Shown here one piece after another: positions 25,303 to 34,614 of a stretch of 64,000 nt of DNA. How positions within the stretch are numbered: position 1 is the stretch's first letter; each line of letters opens with the position of its first letter. This DNA is from Flavimaribacter sp024343425 (lineage in GTDB: Bacteria; Pseudomonadota; Alphaproteobacteria; Rhizobiales; Rhizobiaceae). Where the stretch lies: NCBI GenBank assembly GCA_965227645.1, contig OZ245773.1, positions 2,914,001 through 2,978,000 on the forward strand. Reading direction: 5' to 3'. The notes below the pieces were generated by a model. The model was not told where the DNA came from. It saw only the letters and a list, made by a program, of their open reading frames with translations, and made no database searches. The position numbers were made by a program, and so were the translations under genes.

Positions 25303-25854
25303 ATGTCCAGCGCATGGAATGCGACCACCGACAATTCGCAATTCGACGGCAATGAATTGCTGAACCACGCCATCGAGGTCTACTACCATGACGTCGCCAG
25401 GGCCGTTGGTCGACGGGGCCTGACCCAGGGCAGCGCGCTCGACATTGTGCATGACCTTTATGTCAAACTGGCCGCCCAGCCGGACGTGCTGCGCGACAAG
25501 AGATCCATAAAGGCCTTCCTGTGCCGCGCCGCAATCAATCTGGGCATCGACCGGCGCCGGCGCGAGCAGTTCGAGGCGCGCCTGTTCGCCTCGATGGACC
25601 ATGAGGTCCAGGACATCGCGGCGGAAACGGCGTCGCCCGACTATCGCATCGAGGTCAAGGCGCGCATACGCATATTGAAAGAAGCCATCGCCGAATTGCC
25701 GGTTCGCAGACGCGCTGTCTTCATTCTGCACCGGCTCCACCACTACACGCCGGACGAGATCGCCGCGCATCTGAGGATTTCACGCAACATGGTCGACCGC
25801 CATCTCAGGCGCGCATTGGCCCACTGCCTTGACCGTCTCGTCGAGTTGGGCTGA
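25303..25854 (+). CDS. ECF sigma factor, FecI-like
   Basis: Sigma-70 family factor of 183 residues. Region 2 covers about 15-85 (ALDIVHDLYVKLAAQPDVL, RSIKAFLCRAAINLGIDRRR) and region 4 about 115-175 (LPVRRRAVFILHRLHHYTPD, RISRNMVDRHLRRAL), the latter with the FecI-type HRLHHYTPDEIA. It should direct RNA polymerase to the receptor promoter when the STN domain signals through FecR. The ATG at 25303 gives the normal FecI length; a GTG at 25249 would add 18 residues. It lies downstream of the receptor, the reverse of the E. coli fecIR-fecA order, with its own iron box upstream. Confidence 0.9.
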   Translation: MSSAWNATTDNSQFDGNELLNHAIEVYYHDVARAVGRRGLTQGSALDIVHDLYVKLAAQPDVLRDKRSIKAFLCRAAINLGIDRRRREQFEARLFASMDHEVQDIAAETASPDYRIEVKARIRILKEAIAELPVRRRAVFILHRLHHYTPDEIAAHLRISRNMVDRHLRRALAHCLDRLVELG

Positions 25855-25945
25855 CAGAACGCACGCGGCTCCAGCAACTGGAAGAGTCCCAATCCACTCC
25901 CTTTATTCGTTTACAGGGTAAGACAGGAATTTGTCCGGAGAGACC

Positions 25946-26899
25946 ATGGCGAGAAGGCGATTGACGCAGCAACAGCGCAAGCGTCACCAGGAAGCCGCAG
26001 ACTGGGTGCTGCGTCACCGTGACAGCGAACTCGATCCGGACACCGTGCGGGCGTTTCATCAGTGGCTCGACGGCGATTCTGACAACCGGCGCGCCTATGA
26101 CGCCGCGCAAATGCTGCTGGGCGACGCCAAATCCGCGATTTCATCGGATCCGGACCTGACCGATATGAACCTCAAGCCGACCAGCCGGGCGAAACCGGTG
26201 GTCCAGTTTCTCCTGGCGCTATTCGTGGTGGGCGGTCTATTTCTTTATTTCGACGGACCGATGCGTCTCCAGGCCGATGTTATCGCCGGGATCTCGGAAT
26301 TGCCGGTGATCGAACTGGAGGACGGATCGACGGTTCAGCTGAACGCCTCCTCCGCCATCGCCTTCGACTTTTCGGACAATGAGCGTTCCATACGCCTGCT
26401 GCGCGGCCAGGCGCTATTCGAGGTCGCGCCCGATCCGTCGCGTCCGTTTTCCGTGGAGGCCGGCAATACGCGCGTCACCGCGCTCGGAACCGCCTTCGAC
26501 ATTCGCCGCGGCAAGACGGAAACCGAAGTGACAGTCACACAGCACGCGGTGAGCGTCGATATAAAGAACGCCGACCAGGCGATCCGGCTTGATGAAGGCC
26601 AGCAGATCGACATCGATTCAGACGGCGATCACGGCGCGATTGTCGACGTCGACGCCAACGCCGTGCTCGGATGGCGGCGCGGCGTCCTGGTCATGGACAA
26701 CGCCCCGCTTTCCCTCGTCGCCGAAGAGTTGGAGCGCCGCATTCGCGGCCGCATCGTCTTCGCCGGCGCCAACCTTTCTGATCGCCGGGTCAGCGGCACC
26801 ATCGCAATCGCCGACCCGACAGCGGCGCTCGACTTCCTCGACCAGGCGCTGGGCGTGAAATCCACCCGCCTTGGGCCTCTGATTATTCTCAGGAATTGA
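25946..26899 (+). CDS. FecR family anti-sigma / sigma regulator
   Basis: Inner-membrane protein of 317 residues. The N-terminal cytosolic part (DUF4880-like, residues 1-75, with AADWVLRHRDSELDPDTVRA) binds the sigma factor. A membrane helix follows at about 83-102 (VVQFLLALFVVGGLFLYF), then the periplasmic FecR domain (LEDGSTVQLNASSAIAFDF, RPFSVEAGNTRVTALGTAFDI) and a C-terminal STN-like DUF4974 end that meets the receptor. ATG 25946 follows CGGAGAG and gives the standard N-terminus. It is paired with the FecI-like gene 91 bases upstream. Confidence 0.92.
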   Translation: MARRRLTQQQRKRHQEAADWVLRHRDSELDPDTVRAFHQWLDGDSDNRRAYDAAQMLLGDAKSAISSDPDLTDMNLKPTSRAKPVVQFLLALFVVGGLFLYFDGPMRLQADVIAGISELPVIELEDGSTVQLNASSAIAFDFSDNERSIRLLRGQALFEVAPDPSRPFSVEAGNTRVTALGTAFDIRRGKTETEVTVTQHAVSVDIKNADQAIRLDEGQQIDIDSDGDHGAIVDVDANAVLGWRRGVLVMDNAPLSLVAEELERRIRGRIVFAGANLSDRRVSGTIAIADPTAALDFLDQALGVKSTRLGPLIILRN

Positions 26900-26988
26900 A
26901 TTGGCGCCGATATTGACGATAGTGGTCGCCAGTTCGCAACCCGAGCGCGGACCGTACGCCAAAACATCCCTGGTCATGAAGACAAACG

Positions 26989-27528
26989 ATGACGCAGTCC
27001 CTCACCTCTGTCAGCAAGTTTCTGAGTTACGTCCTTCGCCACAAGCCTGACGCTGTCGGGCTTGAACTCGATCCCGAAGGTTGGGCCAACATTGACGATC
27101 TGATCGCGAAATCCGACATTCCGATCACACGCGATGTGCTGCTGGACGTCGTCGCCAAAAGCGACAAACAGAGATTTGCGCTCTCGGCGGACGGGTTGTT
27201 CATTCGAGCCAATCAGGGCCACTCGATCGATGTCGATCTCGGCCTCCAACCACTCGCGCCGCCGGAATTTCTGTTCCATGGAACCGCGACCCGCTTTCTC
27301 GACAGCATCATGAAAAACGGCGTCCTGCCGCGGAACCGGCAATATGTTCACCTGTCCGGTGACAGGGAAACAGCGATCAAAGTTGGCCAAAGGCACGGCA
27401 AGCCTGTCGTCCTGACCATCCCGGCATTGAACATGCATCAGCAAGGCGCGCAATTCTTCCAGGCCCGCAACGGCGTCTGGCTGACAAACGAAATCGCGCC
27501 AGAGTTTCTGGAACAAGGTTCGAGCTGA
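26989..27528 (+). CDS. kptA: RNA 2'-phosphotransferase (Tpt1/KptA family)
   Basis: A 179-residue enzyme that, in the family, removes a 2'-phosphate from RNA using NAD+, giving ADP-ribose 1'',2''-cyclic phosphate. The conserved residues are visible: Arg17-His18 in YVLRHKPDAVGL, Arg73 in IRANQGHS, and His97-Gly-Thr in LFHGTATRF, with VHLS near 120. An N-terminal winged lobe (1-80) and C-terminal ART-like lobe make up the full family length. Bacteria lack the tRNA splicing pathway that makes 2'-phosphates in eukaryotes, so the physiological substrate is uncertain. It ends one base from the convergent glnE stop. Confidence 0.93.
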   Translation: MTQSLTSVSKFLSYVLRHKPDAVGLELDPEGWANIDDLIAKSDIPITRDVLLDVVAKSDKQRFALSADGLFIRANQGHSIDVDLGLQPLAPPEFLFHGTATRFLDSIMKNGVLPRNRQYVHLSGDRETAIKVGQRHGKPVVLTIPALNMHQQGAQFFQARNGVWLTNEIAPEFLEQGSS

Positions 27529-27529
27529 T

Positions 27530-30496
27530 TTACTGAGGACTGTCCTCCGGCTCCGGAAGCACCTGGTCGAGAATCGACCTGACGTCGGCCTCGGTTTTGC
27601 GCACATGCTCTTCCAGCGTCGCCATGTCCGGCAGGTCGACCACCCGCAGCACCAGATCGTCCAGCGCCGCCGGCGCCTTTTCGGGATCGAATTCTTCCTT
27701 GATGCACAGGCGTATGATCTGGGAGAGCTCGGTAAAGGCCTTCAGCGCCGAGACGAGCCGTTCCGCCTCGTCATGGCCAATCATGGCGGGCGCAAGCGAT
27801 TTGATGATGTCGAGCGTTCGCGTTTCGCCGCGATTGAAGCTGACCCTTTCGCTCGCCGCCATGAGACGCAGATACTGGGCGATGAACTCAATGTCCATCA
27901 GCCCGCCGGGCGCGAGCTTGAGGTCCCAGAAGCTTGCGGCCTTCTTTTCCTGCTCGATCCGCATGCGCATTCCGCGCACGTCCGCCGCAATCTCGGCGGC
28001 GTCCCGCTTGCGGTCCAGCACCTGGTCGAATACGGCGCGGGCCTGCGCCACAAGCTCCGCGTCGCCGCTCACCACGCGCGCCCGCGTCAGCGCCATGTGC
28101 TCCCAGGTCCAGGCGCTATCGCTTTGGTATTTGCGAAACGACTGGATGCTTGTGGCGATCGGCCCCTTGTTTCCGGAGGGTCTCAGGCGCAGATCCACCT
28201 CGTAGAGAACGCCTTCGGCCGTCGGAGATGACAGGGCCGCGACCAGCCGCTGCGTCATGCGCGCGTAGTAGCGCGGCGCGTCGAGCGGCTTTTCCCCGTC
28301 GGACTCTCCGCCATCGGGATCATGCGCATAGAGCACGATGATGTCGATATCGGAGCCGGCGGTCATTTCCCGGCTACCAAGCTTGCCCATGCCGATAACA
28401 GCCGCCTGGCCGCCGGCGATCCGGCCGTGCTGGCTTTCGAGTTCAATGCGCACCGCGGCGAACGCCGCCTCGAGGATCAGGTCCGCCAGGTCCGAAAACG
28501 CCCGGCCTGCCCGATCACCGTTGATCGCGCCGGTCAAAAGCCGCACGCCGATGAGAAATTTCTGTTCCGAGGCGAAAATGCGCAGACGGTCGAGGATTTC
28601 CTCATAGAGGAAATTGCCCCGCAGAAAGGCCTCGAGCCGGCCTGCCAGATAGGCGCGGTTCGGCAGCTCCGCAAGAAGCTGCGGATCGAGGACGCCGTCG
28701 AAGACGTGCGGCCTGCGGCTGATGATCTCGGCCAGACGGGGCGCGGAGGCCATAATCGAAACCAGCAGCGTGCTCAGGCTGGTGTTGTTGGAGAGCAGCG
28801 AGAAAAGCTGGATGCCGGCCGGAAGGCCTGAAAGGAATTTGTCGAAATTCAGCAGCGCCTCGTCGGCGCGCCGGGATTGCGCGAAGGCCTTCAGCAGCAC
28901 CGGCATGATTTCCGTCAGACGCTTGCGCGCCTGTTCGGAGCGCATGGCGTTGTAGCGGCCATAATGCCAGGTCCGGATGATGCGGGAAATGTCGGATGGC
29001 CGCTCGAACCCCATCTGGCTCAGCTGCTCGATCGTGTCCGGATCGTCCGAATCCCCCGTGAAGACCAGGTTGCCGGCGCCGGTTCCAAGCTCCTGCTCGT
29101 GTTCGAACAGTCGGGCGTAATGGCGCTCCACGCAGGTGAGCACCTCGCGCGTTTCCTCGATGAAGGGCTCGACGCCGTCAAATCCGGACATCAGCGCTAT
29201 TATTCGCAGATCCTCGTCGTTTTCCGGCAGCGTATGGGTCTGCTCGTCCCGGCGCATCTGTATCCGGTGCTCGATGTCGCGCAGATACCAGTAGGCAAGG
29301 CGGAGCGTTTCCTCCGTGTTGTGTCCCACCCACTGACTGCTGGAAAGCGCCGACAGCGCCTCGTCGGTGGACCGCACGCGCAGATCCGGCGAGCGGCCGC
29401 CGGCGATCAGCTGCTGCGTCTGGACAAAAAACTCGATCTCGCGAATGCCGCCGCGGCCAAGCTTGATGTTGTGTCCGCGCACGGCGATCGTTCCGAAGCC
29501 CTTGTGCGCATGGATCTGTCGCTTGATGGAATGGATGTCCGCGATCGTCGCGTAATCCAGGTACTTGCGATAGATGAAGGGCGTCAACTCGTTGCAGAAC
29601 ACATAACCCTCATCAATATCGCCGGCGACCGGCCGGGCCTTGATGAAGGCCGCGCGCTCCCAGTTCTGTCCCCTGCCCTCGTAATAAAGCAGCGCAGCGC
29701 GATACGGCACCGCCAGAGGCGTGGCGCCCGGGTCGGGGCGCAACCGCACATCGGTTCGAAACACGTAACCGTCCCGCGTGCGCTCCTGCATGATCTTGAT
29801 GAGACGTCGAACAATCCTGGAAAACACGTCGGAGGCTTCGTCCGGATCCCGCACGACGCCGGCTTCCGGATTGAACACGACGACGATGTCGATGTCGGAC
29901 GAGTAGTTCAGCTCCTCGGCGCCGAACTTGCCCATGCCGAGCACGAAAAAGCCGGAGCGGCGCGACGGACGCCTGGGATCGTCGAGCCTGATCTTGCCCT
30001 GGTCGTGGGCGGAGAGAAGCGAGAAATCGACCGCGGATTTCAGCGCGGCCGCCGCGAAGCGGCTTAGCCAGATGGTGATCTGGCGCGTGTCGACCGTGCG
30101 CGACAGGTCGTACATGCCGGCGAAAAACGAAAAATCCTGCCTGGACAGACGCAAATCCGACATCAGGCGGGCCTCATTGACGTCCTCGGCCTTCCAGGCG
30201 TTTTGCGCCTCCTCAATGCGCTGGTCGATCAGCGCGCCGGGCTCCGAGTTCACCAGCTGGAGAATGAGCCTTGGCGAGCGCAGCGCGATATCGCGCAGAT
30301 ATTGCGACAGGGTAAGCGCTGACAGCACGAACTGGCTGGCGGGCGTCTCCTCGACAAGAAAGGCGCCGAGCTCCGGATTGCCGTCGGCGAGCTTGACCAG
30401 TTCGTCGCGCAGCGCCTTGAGCTTCTCCGGCGACTCTGGCAGGATGACCGGATCCCGCAGGTCCTTCAACTTGGGAAACGCCGGTCCTCGTATCAC
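27530..30496 (-). CDS. glnE: Bifunctional glutamine synthetase adenylyltransferase/adenylyl-removing enzyme
   Basis: Cytosolic enzyme of 988 residues that adds AMP to, or removes it from, glutamine synthetase according to PII signals and so sets nitrogen assimilation. Two nucleotidyltransferase domains are seen, each with its paired aspartates: GMGKFGAEELNYSSDIDIVV in the N-terminal half (deadenylylation) and GMGKLGSREMTAGSDIDIIV in the C-terminal half (adenylylation). The start is GTG, nine bases after the histidine kinase stop, so glnE is probably coupled to the upstream kinase/regulator genes. Length and domain order are normal. Confidence 0.97.
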   Translation of the reverse strand: MIRGPAFPKLKDLRDPVILPESPEKLKALRDELVKLADGNPELGAFLVEETPASQFVLSALTLSQYLRDIALRSPRLILQLVNSEPGALIDQRIEEAQNAWKAEDVNEARLMSDLRLSRQDFSFFAGMYDLSRTVDTRQITIWLSRFAAAALKSAVDFSLLSAHDQGKIRLDDPRRPSRRSGFFVLGMGKFGAEELNYSSDIDIVVVFNPEAGVVRDPDEASDVFSRIVRRLIKIMQERTRDGYVFRTDVRLRPDPGATPLAVPYRAALLYYEGRGQNWERAAFIKARPVAGDIDEGYVFCNELTPFIYRKYLDYATIADIHSIKRQIHAHKGFGTIAVRGHNIKLGRGGIREIEFFVQTQQLIAGGRSPDLRVRSTDEALSALSSSQWVGHNTEETLRLAYWYLRDIEHRIQMRRDEQTHTLPENDEDLRIIALMSGFDGVEPFIEETREVLTCVERHYARLFEHEQELGTGAGNLVFTGDSDDPDTIEQLSQMGFERPSDISRIIRTWHYGRYNAMRSEQARKRLTEIMPVLLKAFAQSRRADEALLNFDKFLSGLPAGIQLFSLLSNNTSLSTLLVSIMASAPRLAEIISRRPHVFDGVLDPQLLAELPNRAYLAGRLEAFLRGNFLYEEILDRLRIFASEQKFLIGVRLLTGAINGDRAGRAFSDLADLILEAAFAAVRIELESQHGRIAGGQAAVIGMGKLGSREMTAGSDIDIIVLYAHDPDGGESDGEKPLDAPRYYARMTQRLVAALSSPTAEGVLYEVDLRLRPSGNKGPIATSIQSFRKYQSDSAWTWEHMALTRARVVSGDAELVAQARAVFDQVLDRKRDAAEIAADVRGMRMRIEQEKKAASFWDLKLAPGGLMDIEFIAQYLRLMAASERVSFNRGETRTLDIIKSLAPAMIGHDEAERLVSALKAFTELSQIIRLCIKEEFDPEKAPAALDDLVLRVVDLPDMATLEEHVRKTEADVRSILDQVLPEPEDSPQ

Positions 30497-30505
30497 GCTG
30501 GCTGC

Positions 30506-31909
30506 CTATCTTCTGAATATCATTCTGGCGCGCAAACCCGGCCACTTTTCGTCATCCGGATCGGCGGCGCCGAACTCAAGTCTACCCCTATGCAGCGACA
30601 TGATAGCTTCGACGAGGCTGAGACCCAACCCGTTTCCGGCAAGGTTTCGACTTTTATCGAGACGCACGAAACGCTTGACCACCTCCGCGCAGTCCTCCTC
30701 CGGGATGCCCGAGCCGTTGTCTGCGACGGTGACAACGACTGTATCCTCCGCGGTTTCAAGCGAGATCGCCACGCGGGCTTCCGGTTTCCTGACGGCGGAG
30801 TATTTGATGGCGTTGTCGACGAGATTGGAAAGCCCCTGCCCGATCAGTTCGCGATTGCCCTCGATCTCGACGCCGTCCTCGATCTCGACCGTCAATGCCA
30901 CGCCCGCTTCCTCGGCGACCGGCTCGTAAAGTTCCGCCACGTCGCGGGCGATCTGCGAGATATCCAGCCGTCCGATCTCTGCGGCCGACGAGCCGGCCTC
31001 GACCCGCGATATCATGAGGAGCGCGTTGAAGGTGCGAATCAACTGGTCCGATTCCTCGACCATTTGCTCAAGCGCCGTGCGGAAATCCTCGATATCCTCG
31101 CCGGACGCCATGGCCGCCTCTGCGCGGTTGCGAAGCCGGGTCAGCGGCGTCTTCAGGTCATGGGCGATGTTGTCGGAGACCTGACGCAAGCCTTCGTTGA
31201 GGCTTTCGATCCGCGCCATGATGGCGTTGAGCGACTCCGAAAGCCGGTCGAATTCGTCGTTCGATCCCTGGATCGGAAGCCGTTGGCTGAGGTCGCCCGC
31301 CAGGATCTTTTCGCTCGCCCGCGACATTCGCTCGATGCGACGCAGGGCGCGACGGCCGAGGAAGAACCAGATGACGAGGGCTCCGGCGACCATCATGCCG
31401 AGCGCAAGCGCCAGCGAACCGCGCACGAGCGTGCGAAACTGGGTCGGCTCCCTGAGGTCGCGCCCGACGAGAAGCCGCATGCCGTTGGGCAGCAGGATCA
31501 CTTCGGCGAGCGCCGTGTGGATCGGGGTTTCGGGAGTCTGGGTGAAACGACCATAGGTAAAGGCCGTTTCCGTCCAGCCCTGCTTGTCGAGCACGCCCGC
31601 CTGGATGCTCTCCACATTACCGGCGATCACCTGTCCGTTCGGCGCGGCGATGAGGTAGAGATTGGCGCCCGGCTGGCGCGACCGGCGGTCGATATAGCTG
31701 ATCAACAGCGTAACGCCGCCGGTGCGATAGGCCCGACCAAGCAGCTCCAACTCCTCGTGCACGACTTCCTGGGTCTGGTCGATCATGATCCTCGACGTCA
31801 GGCCGGAAATGTAGAAGACCAGAACAAGGGCGCAGATCAGGAACAGCGTGAAATAAAGCGCCGACAGTCTGACGGCGGTCGTTCGCAGCACCATTCCCAA
31901 GCGACTCAT
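30506..31909 (-). CDS. Sensor histidine kinase of an OmpR-type two-component system
   Basis: Inner-membrane kinase of 467 residues. Membrane helices at about 14-36 and 163-185 flank a periplasmic sensor domain, followed by HAMP (RRIERMSRASEKILAGDLSQ), HisKA with His250 in DNIAHDLKTPLTRLRNR and the ATPase domain with DNGSGIPEEDC and GNGLGLSLVEAIM. It follows its regulator gene by 13 bases and precedes glnE by nine. This degP-regulator-kinase-glnE order is, to my recollection, conserved in Rhizobiaceae. Envelope stress is a plausible stimulus because degP lies in the same run, but no target is shown here. Confidence 0.93.
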   Translation of the reverse strand: MSRLGMVLRTTAVRLSALYFTLFLICALVLVFYISGLTSRIMIDQTQEVVHEELELLGRAYRTGGVTLLISYIDRRSRQPGANLYLIAAPNGQVIAGNVESIQAGVLDKQGWTETAFTYGRFTQTPETPIHTALAEVILLPNGMRLLVGRDLREPTQFRTLVRGSLALALGMMVAGALVIWFFLGRRALRRIERMSRASEKILAGDLSQRLPIQGSNDEFDRLSESLNAIMARIESLNEGLRQVSDNIAHDLKTPLTRLRNRAEAAMASGEDIEDFRTALEQMVEESDQLIRTFNALLMISRVEAGSSAAEIGRLDISQIARDVAELYEPVAEEAGVALTVEIEDGVEIEGNRELIGQGLSNLVDNAIKYSAVRKPEARVAISLETAEDTVVVTVADNGSGIPEEDCAEVVKRFVRLDKSRNLAGNGLGLSLVEAIMSLHRGRLEFGAADPDDEKWPGLRARMIFRR

Positions 31910-31922
31910 CCCGAAGCGCGCC

Positions 31923-32600
31923 CTAGCTTTCCGCTTTCAGGATATATCCGGCGCCCCTGACGGTGTGGAGAAGGGGCGTATCGAAGTCGCGTTCGATCTT
32001 CGAGCGCAGCCGCGAAATATGCACGTCGATGACATTTGTCTGGGGATCGAAATGATAGTCCCAGACATTCTCGAGCAGCATGGTGCGGGTGACCACCTGT
32101 CCGGCGTGTTTCATCAGATATTCCAGCAGCCGGAATTCGCGCGGCTGAAGCAGGATTTTCTGCCCTTCCCGGTGAACCTCATGGGCGAGGCGATCCAGCT
32201 CCAGTTCGCCGACGCGGTAGACCGTGTCGTTGTCGCGGGTTCCCTTGCGTCGTCCGAGCACTTCCACGCGGGCCAGCAGTTCCGAAAAGGAATAGGGTTT
32301 GGGCAGATAGTCGTCGCCGCCGGCGCGCAATCCGGTCACGCGGTCGTCGACCTGGCCGAGCGCCGAGAGAATCAGCACCGGCGTATCGATGGACTTTTCG
32401 CGCAGGGCGCTGACGATGGACAGGCCGTCGCGCTTCGGCAACATGCGGTCGATCACCATCACGTCGTAACTGTTTTCGGTCGCCATGTAGAAGCCGATAT
32501 CACCGTCGCTGGCGTGATCGGTCACCATGCCCGCTTCATTCAATGCTTTCGTAAGATACGCCGCCGCCTCGAGGTCATCCTCGACAATCAATATTTTCAT
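31923..32600 (-). CDS. OmpR/PhoB family response regulator
   Basis: A 225-residue regulator with a receiver domain (1-118; acidic pocket in IVEDDLEAA, phospho-acceptor Asp51 in VIDRMLPKRDG) and a winged-helix DNA-binding domain (about 128-222; LQPREFRLLEYLMKHAGQVV, ENVWDYHFDPQTNVIDVHIS). The ATG at 32600 gives the exact family start MKILIVEDD; an open frame upstream adds 36 unrelated residues. Cognate kinase gene follows 13 bases later. GTGCAC appears twice (around 32602 and 32646) in the upstream gap and might be a binding element, but this is weak. Confidence 0.94.
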   Translation of the reverse strand: MKILIVEDDLEAAAYLTKALNEAGMVTDHASDGDIGFYMATENSYDVMVIDRMLPKRDGLSIVSALREKSIDTPVLILSALGQVDDRVTGLRAGGDDYLPKPYSFSELLARVEVLGRRKGTRDNDTVYRVGELELDRLAHEVHREGQKILLQPREFRLLEYLMKHAGQVVTRTMLLENVWDYHFDPQTNVIDVHISRLRSKIERDFDTPLLHTVRGAGYILKAES

Positions 32601-32727
32601 AGGTGCACCATTGAGCGCTCCGCGCTCCAATATGAATTTCGATAGTGCACAGGATACTGGTTGCATACTCATACAGCAATCCACACGGGTGTTGCTTTTG
32701 CAGATCAAGTGGCCTCAACGTGAGGAA

Positions 32728-32756
32728 GGCAGCGAGCCGATGGGGGGCTCGCTGCC
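32728..32756 (-). terminator. Terminator of degP
   Basis: GGCAGCGAGCC (32728-32738) and GGCTCGCTGCC (32746-32756) form a perfect 11-base stem with a seven-base loop, 54 bases beyond the degP stop on the minus strand. The sequence after it (TTCCTC) is only slightly T-rich, yet the stem is very strong. Confidence 0.65.
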
Positions 32757-32810
32757 ACAGTTTCGAGCGTTTGGTCTGGGGGCGACATGATAGACCGCCC
32801 GCCCGAACTG

Positions 32811-34361
32811 TCAGCCATGCGCGACCGGAAGCGCGACGAAACGGCTGTTGTTTTCGTTACGCAACTGGAACAGCACTGCCTTTCGGCCCTGTTCTCCGGC
32901 TTCCCTGACGGCTTTGGCGATATCCTCGACCGAGCCGACCTTCGCGTTGTTGACGGCGACGATGGTGTCGCCCTGCCGCATTCCGCGCTCTGCGGCAGGG
33001 CTGTCAGGATCAACAGATGTGATCATGAGTCCTTCGCCTTCTTCGGCCGGCTGAACCGTCAGGCCAAACTCCTCGAGTTCATCGCCCATATCGGGTTTGC
33101 CCGGCGTTTCGTCATCGGCGGCTGCTGCTGCAGTTTCCTGCAATTCGCCGATTTCGACCGCAATGGTCTTGCTTTCTCCCTGGCGCCAGACGGTGACGTC
33201 GGTCTTTTCGCCCGGATCTTCGCTCGCTATCCGGCGGGCAAGGTCCTGCGGGCTTTCAACGACTTCACCATTGACGGCCGTCACCACGTCGCCCGATTTC
33301 AGGCCGGCGCGTTCGGCTGGCGAGTCCTTCTGGGGCTCGGTGATGAGCGCGCCCTTGGCTTCGGCCAGTCCGAGAGATTCCGCAATGTCCGCGGAAACCG
33401 GCTGGATCTGAACGCCGAGCCAGCCGCGCTCAACATTGCCGTCGTCCATCAGGTCGGTGACGACGTCGTTGGCAAGCGCCGCCGGAATGGCGAAGGCGAT
33501 GCCGACATTGCCGCCCGACGGCGAGAAGATGGCGGTGTTGACGCCGATGACTTCGCCGCGGAGGTTAAAGGTCGGACCGCCGGAGTTGCCGTGGTTGACG
33601 GCGGCGTCCACCTGAATGAAGTCGTCATAGGGGCCTGCGCCAATGTCGCGGCCGCGGCCGGAGATGATGCCGGCGGTGACGGTGCCACCAAGGCCGAACG
33701 GGTTGCCGACGGCGACGACCCAGTCGCCGATCCGCGTCGTGTCTTCACGCGCGAACTCGACATAGGGGAACGTGCGGTCGCCGCTGACCTTCAGAACCGC
33801 GAGGTCGGTGCGGGCGTCCTTGCCGATCAGTTCCGCGTCGAGCTCCGTTCCGTCGTCGAGAACCACTTCGAATTCGGTTCCCTTGTCAACAACGTGATTG
33901 TTGGTGACCAGCAGGCCGTCTTCGGAGATGAAGAAGCCCGAGCCCTGGGCGATCGGCCGGGCGCGCTTGCTCCAGCGATCGTTCTTTTCGTCTTCGTCAC
34001 GCTGGCTGAACTTCTCCTGGTCATCGCCGTCGAACGGGTTGCCGCGGAACTCCTTGAAGAACTTCTTCATCGGATGATCGTCGGGCAGATTGTCCATGCC
34101 GGGGACGCCGAAACCGCCGCGGTTGGCGACGGGGCGCAGGTTGGATTTCACGCGCACCGAAACCACGGCCGGGGAAACGGCTTCGACAACGTCCGCGAAA
34201 CTCGGCATTGCCGCCGGAGCCTCAACCTTCACCGCGTCCGCGTGCGCCTGCTCCAGCAGCGGCGGCACGCCTGCGGCGGCGACGATCGCGCCCAGGCCTA
34301 GAACCGCGGTTGACGTCATCAGCTTCTTTTTCGTGGAGGTCTTGAAACCACTCTGTCGCAT
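32811..34361 (-). CDS. degP: Do-type serine endoprotease with two PDZ domains
   Basis: Periplasmic protease/chaperone of 516 residues that removes misfolded envelope proteins. After an N-terminal signal segment (MTSTAVLGLGAIVAAAG) the trypsin-like domain carries the triad His156 (TNNHVVD), Asp186 (RTDLAVLK) and Ser260 (NHGNSGGP). Two PDZ domains follow (about 310-395, with GWLGVQIQPVS and SPAERAGLKSGDVV; and about 425-510, with SPAAERGMRQGDTIVAVNNA). A 40-residue charged loop (95-135) is typical of alphaproteobacterial DegP. It lies just upstream of the two-component genes on the same strand, with 210 bases and a terminator between. Confidence 0.95.
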   Translation of the reverse strand: MRQSGFKTSTKKKLMTSTAVLGLGAIVAAAGVPPLLEQAHADAVKVEAPAAMPSFADVVEAVSPAVVSVRVKSNLRPVANRGGFGVPGMDNLPDDHPMKKFFKEFRGNPFDGDDQEKFSQRDEDEKNDRWSKRARPIAQGSGFFISEDGLLVTNNHVVDKGTEFEVVLDDGTELDAELIGKDARTDLAVLKVSGDRTFPYVEFAREDTTRIGDWVVAVGNPFGLGGTVTAGIISGRGRDIGAGPYDDFIQVDAAVNHGNSGGPTFNLRGEVIGVNTAIFSPSGGNVGIAFAIPAALANDVVTDLMDDGNVERGWLGVQIQPVSADIAESLGLAEAKGALITEPQKDSPAERAGLKSGDVVTAVNGEVVESPQDLARRIASEDPGEKTDVTVWRQGESKTIAVEIGELQETAAAAADDETPGKPDMGDELEEFGLTVQPAEEGEGLMITSVDPDSPAAERGMRQGDTIVAVNNAKVGSVEDIAKAVREAGEQGRKAVLFQLRNENNSRFVALPVAHG

Positions 34362-34614
34362 CTGGAATTCCTCTGCTTGTCAGGTATTCGGTGAGACAAG
34401 AAGTATGCGCTGCAACATTACGGGAGGCTGGATGGATCATGAACTTTTGGTAAGGTTCGGGTATTCGGCAAGTAATGATGCATGTTTTCGTAGAACTAAA
34501 TCAGTCAGCCCCGTGTGACTGTTTCAATGTCAGCGAAAGGCCCAGCCGGTTTGACCGCGGCGCCCTCCCCGGCCCATATTGTTCGCATCGAAAACGCAAG
34601 GAAGGGCTTTCGCG

